64,000 nucleotides of DNA from JAUIJL01 sp965366625 (GTDB taxonomy: Bacteria > Acidobacteriota > Thermoanaerobaculia > Multivoradales > J023). Below the pieces are notes generated by a model that ran no database searches, was not told the origin of the DNA, and was given only the letters and a program-made list of their open reading frames with translations. Positions 1-6,745 of this stretch are shown here, in pieces. The DNA lies in assembly GCA_965366625.1 (NCBI GenBank), contig CBDUGP010000018.1:38992-102991 (forward strand), in the 5' to 3' direction. Made by a program: the position numbers and the translations under genes. The first letter of the stretch is position 1; every line of letters starts with the position of its first letter.

Positions 1-2
1 AT

Positions 3-1685
3 CGAGTGGCCGTGACCTTCATCGGCGAAGGGGGCTCGTCCCTCGGCGAGTGGCACGAGGCCATCAACGCCTGCGCGGCTCGTCGATTGCCGGCGATTTT
101 CTGCATTCAAAACAATCAGACGGCCCTTTCAACCCCCCTCCACGAGCAGACCTCTGCCCGGGCGTTCGCCGATAAGGCCATGGGTTACGGCGTGCCGGGC
201 ATCACGGTCGACGGCACGGATCCAGAAGAGATCGCCGCCGCTTTCGCATGGGCTGCCGAGCGCGCCCGCAACGGCGAAGGTGTGACTTTGATCGAGCTGA
301 TTTGCATGCGCATGTGCGGTCATGCGCACCATGACGACATGCTCTATTTGGGCAAGGAGCCCGCCTCCTCCTGGGATTATCCGGAGCTGCACGCAGGCGG
401 ATATGCCGACCCCGCCGCTTGGGAGTATTGGTCTCGGCGGGATCCCCTGACTCGATACGCCCAACGCCTGGAGGGGGACGGAGCCATTGCCGCCGGTGAT
501 TTCGACACCTGGAAAAAAGAGGCCCAATCCATGGTCGAGGAGGAGGCCAGGAAGGTGATCGAGGCTCCCTGGCCCGATGCCGACACCGTGGGTGAGCGGG
601 TCTACGGCGGGGGTGAGGTGGTGCGGCGATCCGAGCCTTTGAACTCGCGATCGGCGATCGACTCGAGCCTGCCTGAACTCGACCCGGGTCTGCCGTTCGT
701 CGCCGCCGGCAAGACGTTCCTCGAGGGGGTCCAGCTGGGGGTCGGCGATGCCCTGGCCTCGGACGAGCGGGTTTTTCTCTACGGCGAGGACGTGGGCGGA
801 TCCTATGGCAATGCCTTCTTGCTCCTGCGCCCGTTGCTCGACACCTTTGGCGACCGAATTCTCAACTCACCGCTTTCCGAAGCCGCGACCCTGGGAGTGG
901 CCACCGGCGCGGCGCTGGGGGGATTGCGTCCGATCGCCGAAATCCAATTCAACGATTTCGTCGCCACGGGTTTCAACCAATTGGTCAACAACGCCGCCAA
1001 GATTCGCTATCGCTGGGGTGCGGCGGTGCCGATGGTGGTGCGCATGCCCTGGGGAGGTTTACGTTCCGCCGGGCCCTACCACAGCCAAAATACGGAGTCG
1101 TGGTTCTATCGCACACCCGGGCTCAAGATTGTCGCACCCTCGACCCCCCAGGATGCGCGGGCTCTCATGCGCTCGGCGGTCGAGGATTCGGACCCGGTGT
1201 TGTTCTACGAGCACATCGGTCTATATCGCGATCCGAAGATCAAACAAGAGCTGGGTGAAACCGCTCCTGATCCCATGCCCCTGGGCCAGGCTGCCCTAAG
1301 GCGCGCGGGATCGGACCTAGCGATCATTTCCTACGGTGCTTTCGTGCATCGGGCGATGGCCATCGCCGATCGCCTGGCGGCCGACGGCATCGAAGCCGCG
1401 GTGCTGGACCTGCGTTGCCTGGTGCCCTTGGACCGGACATCGATCCTGCGAGTAGCCGCCCATTGCGGCAAAGTGTTGATCATGCACGAGGACACCCGGC
1501 GAGGATCCATTGGCGAGAGCTTGGCAGCGATCATCCAAGAAGAAGCCTTTGAATATCTGGACGCTCCAGTGCGCGTGGTCGGAGCCCTCGACACCCCGGT
1601 TCCCTACTCACCGCCGCTGGAGAAAGCCTTTTTGCCCAGCCTCGACGAGCTGGAGGCCGCCGCTCGTCGGTTGGTGGAGTATTAG
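3..1685 (+). CDS. 2-oxoacid dehydrogenase E1, fused alpha/beta subunits (5' truncated by window)
   Basis: Thiamine-diphosphate-dependent E1 of a branched-chain or pyruvate-type 2-oxoacid dehydrogenase complex, which decarboxylates the 2-oxoacid and acylates the E2 lipoyl group. The frame is open to the left edge, so the start and N-terminal half of the alpha part lie outside. The visible alpha part has the GEGGSSLGEWHEAINACA region and an IQNNQTALSTP stretch typical of the ThDP fold. The beta part begins near base 690, with a GEDVGG motif near 784 and SPLSEAATLGVATG near 869, and ends with a transketolase C-terminal domain. Alpha and beta are usually separate genes; here they form one polypeptide. 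Substrate cannot be told from the fragment. Family is clear; specificity is inferred only. Confidence 0.9.
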   Translation, partial: RVAVTFIGEGGSSLGEWHEAINACAARRLPAIFCIQNNQTALSTPLHEQTSARAFADKAMGYGVPGITVDGTDPEEIAAAFAWAAERARNGEGVTLIELICMRMCGHAHHDDMLYLGKEPASSWDYPELHAGGYADPAAWEYWSRRDPLTRYAQRLEGDGAIAAGDFDTWKKEAQSMVEEEARKVIEAPWPDADTVGERVYGGGEVVRRSEPLNSRSAIDSSLPELDPGLPFVAAGKTFLEGVQLGVGDALASDERVFLYGEDVGGSYGNAFLLLRPLLDTFGDRILNSPLSEAATLGVATGAALGGLRPIAEIQFNDFVATGFNQLVNNAAKIRYRWGAAVPMVVRMPWGGLRSAGPYHSQNTESWFYRTPGLKIVAPSTPQDARALMRSAVEDSDPVLFYEHIGLYRDPKIKQELGETAPDPMPLGQAALRRAGSDLAIISYGAFVHRAMAIADRLAADGIEAAVLDLRCLVPLDRTSILRVAAHCGKVLIMHEDTRRGSIGESLAAIIQEEAFEYLDAPVRVVGALDTPVPYSPPLEKAFLPSLDELEAAARRLVEY

Positions 1686-1812
1686 ACCGAGCTTTTGGTC
1701 GGCTTGAATCTTTGGGTCCGTCGGCGCGTAGGGTATGGCAGGGGCCTGGCCCCACGGCGGCAGAGCTGCACGAAGTTGCACCGATGTTGGTGCCATTCAA
1801 CTGGAGGTTGCC

Positions 1813-1995
1813 ATGCCTTTGACCCGTTCGAGGAAGAGTCGTGTTTTAGCCGGAGTTTGTGGCGGAATGGCCGATTGGTTGGGTTGGGATCCCACGGCGG
1901 TACGGATTCTTTTCGTGGCTTGGTCGGCGCTTTCAGCGGCGTTTCCGGGCATTTTGGTCTACGTCGTCCTCTGGGTGGTCATGCCCGAGTCCTGA
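1813..1995 (+). CDS. PspC-domain small membrane protein
   Basis: A 60-residue protein made almost entirely of a PspC domain: basic N-terminus (SRKSRVLAGVCGG), a WLGWDPTAVR turn and one hydrophobic segment ending in VVMPES. In PspC proteins this domain sits in the inner membrane and takes part in envelope-stress sensing. The start is the ATG at 1813 because a GGAGG sits 5 bases upstream; an earlier in-frame start at 1735 would add an unrelated leader. It stands alone between the dehydrogenase and a second small membrane protein, with no PspA/PspB in the window, so a classical phage-shock role is not supported. Confidence 0.85.
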   Translation: MPLTRSRKSRVLAGVCGGMADWLGWDPTAVRILFVAWSALSAAFPGILVYVVLWVVMPES

Positions 1996-2022
1996 CAATC
2001 CGCACGTCGGCGAGGAATTCGC

Positions 2023-2028
2023 TAGAAT
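2023..2028 (+). promoter_or_regulatory. putative -10 box (TAGAAT) of a leaderless transcript
   Basis: TAGAAT followed by six bases and then the ATG at 2035; transcription would start at or next to the start codon. No good -35 is visible at the usual distance. The same geometry recurs at 39423, 41368 and 56831. Confidence 0.4.
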
Positions 2029-2034
2029 CGTTGG

Positions 2035-2346
2035 ATGTGGATCCAGCTCCTTTGGGCCTTGCTGACAGCTGTTTTGAGCAGTGCCTTGACCCTCGGCATC
2101 GCCTATTTGGCGTTTGAACGCTATTTCAAACAGCAGATTTTGGACCAGATCGACCAGCGGGTGGAGGAAGCTCGCGAAGAGATCGGCCGCGAGGTCGAAA
2201 TTCGGGTCAAGAAGGGAGTGGTCGACGGGGTGGCGTCGATCCCTTCTTCTGAGGTCATCGCCGGTGCAACTCGCACCGCGGCTCGCTCAGGGGTTGACTT
2301 GGTGTCCACATTGCTCGGCGGCGGCCGTCGTACGGGGCAACCTTGA
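2035..2346 (+). CDS. small single-pass membrane protein with amphipathic helix
   Basis: 103 residues, no family recognised. Residues about 3-27 form one hydrophobic membrane segment; about 30-65 are highly charged (KQQILDQIDQRVEEAREEIG) and look like a coiled coil; the tail is small-residue rich and ends GGGRRTGQP. Its stop overlaps the TTG start of the next gene by 4 bases, so the two are probably co-translated. A TAGAAT box lies at 2023-2028, exactly six bases before the ATG, and there is no convincing Shine-Dalgarno, which suggests a leaderless transcript. Function unknown. Confidence 0.6.
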   Translation: MWIQLLWALLTAVLSSALTLGIAYLAFERYFKQQILDQIDQRVEEAREEIGREVEIRVKKGVVDGVASIPSSEVIAGATRTAARSGVDLVSTLLGGGRRTGQP

Positions 2347-3584
2347 GCGCCGAGATCGACATTCTGCGGGCCCGACGGTTGGCGCTCGTTCGAGCCGGTT
2401 TGCTAAAAACCGAATGGACCTCATTGCCCAAGCGGGCGGTGGGGCGTCGATTGCGCGCTCGGCGCGCCGCCCACAAGGTCATCGAGCGTTTCGGTTATCT
2501 GCAGCTGGACTCCATTTCGGTCAGCGGTGCCCGCACCCACGGATTGGTGTTGGCGTCTCGGGTGAGCGGCTTCGACGCCCGCTTCGCAGAATTGTTGCTA
2601 CAACCCGGCGAGCCCCTATTCGAATATTGGGGTCACGAAGCCAGCTGGTTGCCGATGGACCTTTACCCCGTATTCGGTTTCAGGCGCAAGGAATTCGCCG
2701 TGCATCCCTGGTGGGGAGACTTGCTCGGAGAGCATCCCAAGCTTGCGGACGAGATCTTGCTCCGTCTCGATCAGGAAGGCCCCCTGCGCTCTAAGGACTT
2801 CGAAGGCTCGCGCACGGTCGGCAGTTGGTGGGATCTCAAGGCCGCCAAGAAAATGGTCTCAGCCTTATGGTCCGCGGGTCATATTTGTGTGGCGGAACGG
2901 CGAGGATTTCAACGCATTTACGACCTCACCGATCGGGTGATCCCCGAGTCCCATCGTGGCCGAGATCTGCCGCTGGAATCGGCCCTCGAAACCCTTTTGC
3001 TCAAAGCTCTCGACGGCCACGGTTGGGCGACCACGTCGACCCTCATCGCCACTTGGCGCCTGACCAAACGACGACCACAAATCGACGCGGCGCTCGAGCG
3101 GCTGCAAGAAAAAGGCGAGATCGTGCCCTGCTCGTTGGATGTCGAGGCAGACCTTTCCACCCCTCGCCGATCGATTGCCGGCTGGATTCGTCCCCAGGAT
3201 TTGGAGCTGGCGGAACGGGCAGCGGCCCTGCGTCCGAGGGGTCGGCGGGGCGTCCTGTTGTCGCCCTTCGATCCGGTGCTTTGGGATCGTGCCCGGGTTC
3301 AGCTTTTATTCGGTTTCGGGCAGGCGATCGAGATCTACAAACCCGAGTCGGAGCGCCAATACGGCTACTACAGCCTGCCCGTTTTGATGGACGATCAGCT
3401 GATCGCCAGGGTTGATCTCAAAGCCCACCGCAAGGCGGAATGCCTGGAGATGAGAACCCTACATTTCGAGGTTGACCCCCCGCCCGAAAAACACCGACGG
3501 GCGACGCGCATCGCCATCGGTCGCCACGCCCATTCCGTGGGCCTGGCGACACCTATCGGCTCAGGGGTCCAAGCGACGGATTGA
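2343..3584 (+). CDS. YcaQ-like winged-helix DNA glycosylase (HTH_42 family)
   Basis: 413 residues matching the HTH_42/YcaQ (AlkX) family, which excises bulky or crosslinked alkylpurines from DNA. The family motif is visible as Q54-L55-D56 in GYLQLDSISV; QxD is the form found in the YcaQ-like branch rather than the QxQ of the AlkZ toxin-resistance branch. Further conserved blocks are LFEYWGHEASWLP near residue 95, a winged-helix middle region, and LLSPFDPVLWDR near residue 300. The start is TTG at 2343, overlapping the preceding stop. Family assignment is secure; substrate is inferred. Another alkylation-repair gene (Ada) lies about 22 kb downstream, but they are not linked by an operon. Confidence 0.88.
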   Translation: MSAEIDILRARRLALVRAGLLKTEWTSLPKRAVGRRLRARRAAHKVIERFGYLQLDSISVSGARTHGLVLASRVSGFDARFAELLLQPGEPLFEYWGHEASWLPMDLYPVFGFRRKEFAVHPWWGDLLGEHPKLADEILLRLDQEGPLRSKDFEGSRTVGSWWDLKAAKKMVSALWSAGHICVAERRGFQRIYDLTDRVIPESHRGRDLPLESALETLLLKALDGHGWATTSTLIATWRLTKRRPQIDAALERLQEKGEIVPCSLDVEADLSTPRRSIAGWIRPQDLELAERAAALRPRGRRGVLLSPFDPVLWDRARVQLLFGFGQAIEIYKPESERQYGYYSLPVLMDDQLIARVDLKAHRKAECLEMRTLHFEVDPPPEKHRRATRIAIGRHAHSVGLATPIGSGVQATD

Positions 3585-3703
3585 CTACCGTAGCTTTCGT
3601 CCACTGCATGGGTCGACCCCGGGCCTCGGAGGCAGGCCCGACACCGAGGCTGCTTGCTTGGGAAGTTGGCAGACTCGGCGCAGTATGAGAGATTCTCGGC
3701 GCC

Positions 3704-6598
3704 ATGTCGTACCGTCGTCATCCTTTCAAGAACTCTGAGCGCGGATTGCCCTCCGTCGCCCTGTCCCCTGCCGTCCTGTCCTGCCTGTGGATGGTCGTCC
3801 TCGCCGCCCTTTGGATGGGGTGCGGCGTCACCCCGAGGGAGCATCGCGAAGGCCCCTCCAAGGTCGAGAGGAGGTGGGTCGAGAGCGAAAAGCTCGGTCC
3901 CGGGCCGTCTTTGGTCGGTCATCGGTTGCCGGTTTACCGCGATCACGAAGCCTTTGCTTGGCTCTTGCGCGACGAGTCGGATCTGGCGTCTTGGCATATG
4001 GTCAATCTCGACCGGGCTTGGTATTTCGGCGATTACGGCCTGCGTATGGTCACCCCCAGCTCGGATCCCATGCTGGCGCGCACGGTGAGCTTTGACGCCG
4101 ACGAGGTGCATGAGATTCGGGTGCAAATGGGCGGCTTAAAGACCCGATCCCGCGTGCAGCTTTTTTGGGCCCACGGAGAAACGGAGCCCTTCTCCGAAAC
4201 CAAGAGCCTGGAGGTGGATCAGCCGACCCTGGAAGGCCAGCTGATTCCGGTCTACACCTTTCAAGTTTCCGATCATCCGGATTGGAACGGTCGGATTGCC
4301 CGCATCAGGCTCGATCCGACGATTTTCAGTCTCGATGAGGTGGAGCTGGTGTCGGTGCGAGGGTTGCGGCGCGAACTCGATCCCGAGCTGCTGCAGGCGG
4401 CCATGGACCGACCCTTCAAGGTGGATTTGGGGGCCGACGTGCGCAACGCCTTGGCGAGCCTGCCCGGTTTTTCGCCCCGGCTCGAGGTGGACATTCCGCC
4501 CCGGGCCGAGCTGCGATTCGCCTTCGGTTTGCAGCTCGGACTCGCTTCGCCGGTGGACTTCAAGGTCGTGCTCTCGGGCGGCCCGGGCGGTCAAGAAACC
4601 CAACTCCTTTCGGAGCAGATCCTCTTCGAGCAGCGGCTCGATCCGTCCGATCCCGGCCACATGAAACGCTGGCACGACCAACGCATAGCTTTGCCCGAGC
4701 GGACCGGAGCCCGGCTGGAACTCCGAGCCGAGCATGCCGACGGCTCACCGCTGAATCCTCTGGACGGCTCGCCGGTTTGGGCAGTGCCCGAAATCCTCGC
4801 TCCGCCGGTGGTCGCCGCCAAGAAGAGCGAGTCGACCGATAACGATCCTCCCAATGTGGTGATGATCGTGGTCGACACCTTGCGAGCCGATCGCCTGCAC
4901 CTCTACGGCTATGACCGACCGACCTCGCCCCGGCTCGACGAATGGGCTGCTCGGCGAGGGGTGGTATTCGAAAAGGCGGTGGCCTCGGCCCCTTGGACCC
5001 TGCCGTCCCACGTTTCGTTGTTCACCGGCCTCGACGCCGTGGCTCACGGGGTGAACTACCACCACGACGCTCCCGCGGAACTCGAGCTGCTGGCCGAACG
5101 ATTGCGGGATGGGGGTTATTCCACGGCCGCGTTCACCGGCGGCGCCTATTTGGCCGCCCGCTACGGTTTGGCCCAAGGTTTCGATCGCCTGGTCTATTGG
5201 TCCGAAACACCTCAGCCGTCGGCCAAGGCGGACGACGAACTCGAGTCGGGCCTGCTCGGTGCCATTCAATGGTTGGAAACGTCGACCGAACCGTTCTTCC
5301 TCTTCCTGCATACTTATGAGGTGCATTCCCCCTATCGCGCCCGTGAGCCCTGGTACACGGAGTTCGGCGGACCACCCTTGAAGCCGTTGCCCGGGTTGGC
5401 AGATTCGTCCGCGCGCATGCGCACGGACGTCCTGCTGCCGAAGCAGGAAGAGGGCTATCGCAGCCTTTCTCAGCTGCTCGAACGGGATGCCGACGACACC
5501 TGGAATCCGTTCACCGGACCGGATCAGGGACAGCTCGACGCGCTCTACGACAGCGGTATCGCCAATGCCGATCACGCCATTGGCCGGTTGCTCGACCATT
5601 TGCGCGAGTCGGGTTTGGAGGAGCGCACCCTGGTGCTGATCACCTCCGACCACGGCGAGGGTTTGGGGGAGAGAGATGCCCACGGCGAGCCGGTCTTCGG
5701 CCATCGCCATCTTTACGACTCCCACCTTCTGGTGCCCTTGATCGGAGCGTGGCCGGACGGCCGAGCCGGCGGCAGCCGGATTTCGTCACAGGTTCGATTG
5801 ATCGACGTCACCCCGACGGTGCTCGACAGCGTGGGCTTGGAAATTCCGGAGGGGCTCGACGGTGTGTCCCTACTGCCGTTGGTCGAAGACCCTTCCGCCG
5901 AGGCGCCCGGAACGGCTTTCTCGTACGCGGGATCGAGCAATTTCGGCCTTTCCGCCCGAATGGCCAATACCCGGAAGGTGATTTTCAACCACACCCCATG
6001 GCCACCCTTGCACGGTCGGATCGAAACCTTCGACCTACGGCGTGACGCGGGAGAAAACGAAATCCTGGCGCCCAATCCGAAACGAGATCGAGCCGTGACC
6101 GCGTTGCTTCGTGAGCACTTCGATCGCGGTGCTTACGGCAAAGTGGAGCTGGCGAATCACACCGAGGCTGTGCTCGAGGTGACCCTGCAAGGCGAAGTGT
6201 CCCATGCTTTCACCGTCAAAGCGTTCGAGCTGCCCTGTGGGGATTGTGCCGGCTGGGCCGACGGTCAGGCCACCGTCGAACTCGCGCCGGGAACGGAAAT
6301 CGAGCTTTCCCTCGACGCCCCGCCCCATGGCCAGCTCAGGGTCCGGGCTCGTTGGCTCGACGGTCGCCAGTCGGGCTCCTTGGAGCGCGACTTCGAGGTG
6401 GTGGATTTCCGTCGGCAGGCCTGGCGAGCCTTCTGGTTGGATGGACAGTGGCAACAAGGCCCGGAGCCGACCTTGGGGCAAGAGTCCGGGGTCGCGATAC
6501 ATTGGCAGTCGGGTCTACGCTCCCGGGCCACGCCGAACCAAACCATGGATCGGGAGATGCAAGAGCGTCTGCGGTCGTTGGGATATTTGGTCGACTAG
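3704..6598 (+). CDS. sulfatase-superfamily lipoprotein, paralogue 1 (Thr nucleophile)
   Basis: 964 residues. The N-terminus has a hydrophobic stretch ending LAALWMGC, a plausible though imperfect lipobox. Residues about 60-370 form an unrecognised N-terminal domain shared with the next gene. The alkaline-phosphatase/sulfatase fold runs from about 380 (VVMIVVDTLRAD, first metal ligand) to about 740, with DHGEGLGE as the second metal site. At the position where sulfatases carry the Cys/Ser that becomes formylglycine, the sequence is PWTLPSHVS with Thr at about residue 432, as in phosphodiesterase or phosphotransferase members. So a true sulfatase activity is doubtful. The protein ends in LRSLGYLVD, a tail shared with both other paralogues. 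Substrate unknown; the neighbourhood points to surface glycan or phospho-substituents. Confidence 0.85.
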   Translation: MSYRRHPFKNSERGLPSVALSPAVLSCLWMVVLAALWMGCGVTPREHREGPSKVERRWVESEKLGPGPSLVGHRLPVYRDHEAFAWLLRDESDLASWHMVNLDRAWYFGDYGLRMVTPSSDPMLARTVSFDADEVHEIRVQMGGLKTRSRVQLFWAHGETEPFSETKSLEVDQPTLEGQLIPVYTFQVSDHPDWNGRIARIRLDPTIFSLDEVELVSVRGLRRELDPELLQAAMDRPFKVDLGADVRNALASLPGFSPRLEVDIPPRAELRFAFGLQLGLASPVDFKVVLSGGPGGQETQLLSEQILFEQRLDPSDPGHMKRWHDQRIALPERTGARLELRAEHADGSPLNPLDGSPVWAVPEILAPPVVAAKKSESTDNDPPNVVMIVVDTLRADRLHLYGYDRPTSPRLDEWAARRGVVFEKAVASAPWTLPSHVSLFTGLDAVAHGVNYHHDAPAELELLAERLRDGGYSTAAFTGGAYLAARYGLAQGFDRLVYWSETPQPSAKADDELESGLLGAIQWLETSTEPFFLFLHTYEVHSPYRAREPWYTEFGGPPLKPLPGLADSSARMRTDVLLPKQEEGYRSLSQLLERDADDTWNPFTGPDQGQLDALYDSGIANADHAIGRLLDHLRESGLEERTLVLITSDHGEGLGERDAHGEPVFGHRHLYDSHLLVPLIGAWPDGRAGGSRISSQVRLIDVTPTVLDSVGLEIPEGLDGVSLLPLVEDPSAEAPGTAFSYAGSSNFGLSARMANTRKVIFNHTPWPPLHGRIETFDLRRDAGENEILAPNPKRDRAVTALLREHFDRGAYGKVELANHTEAVLEVTLQGEVSHAFTVKAFELPCGDCAGWADGQATVELAPGTEIELSLDAPPHGQLRVRARWLDGRQSGSLERDFEVVDFRRQAWRAFWLDGQWQQGPEPTLGQESGVAIHWQSGLRSRATPNQTMDREMQERLRSLGYLVD

Positions 6599-6663
6599 GG
6601 TCCGCGATGGGTGTCGGTGCCACTGGCCGCCCGGACGCTCCCAGAAGCCCGGCCCGGCTACAC

Positions 6664-6682
6664 ATCTCGCACGTGCCGAGAT
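6664..6682. promoter_or_regulatory. imperfect palindrome between the two sulfatase-like genes
   Basis: ATCTCG and CGAGAT arms separated by CACGTGC, in the 147-base gap before the second gene. It could be an operator or a stem-loop; no T-tract follows. Weak evidence. Confidence 0.25.
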
Positions 6683-6745
6683 ATGGTGACGGTCTGCGCC
6701 GACACCCCGCGAACTCGTCTTCACCGCCGTGATGAGGAATCTCCA

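Noticed and set aside
3623..3650. Hairpin GCCTCGG/CCGAGGC as a terminator after the YcaQ-like gene
   Set aside because: 7-bp stem with a 14-base loop and no T-tract; not convincing.
4745..5725. 326-codon minus-strand open frame
   Set aside because: Antisense shadow of the first sulfatase-like gene, without domain or start signals.
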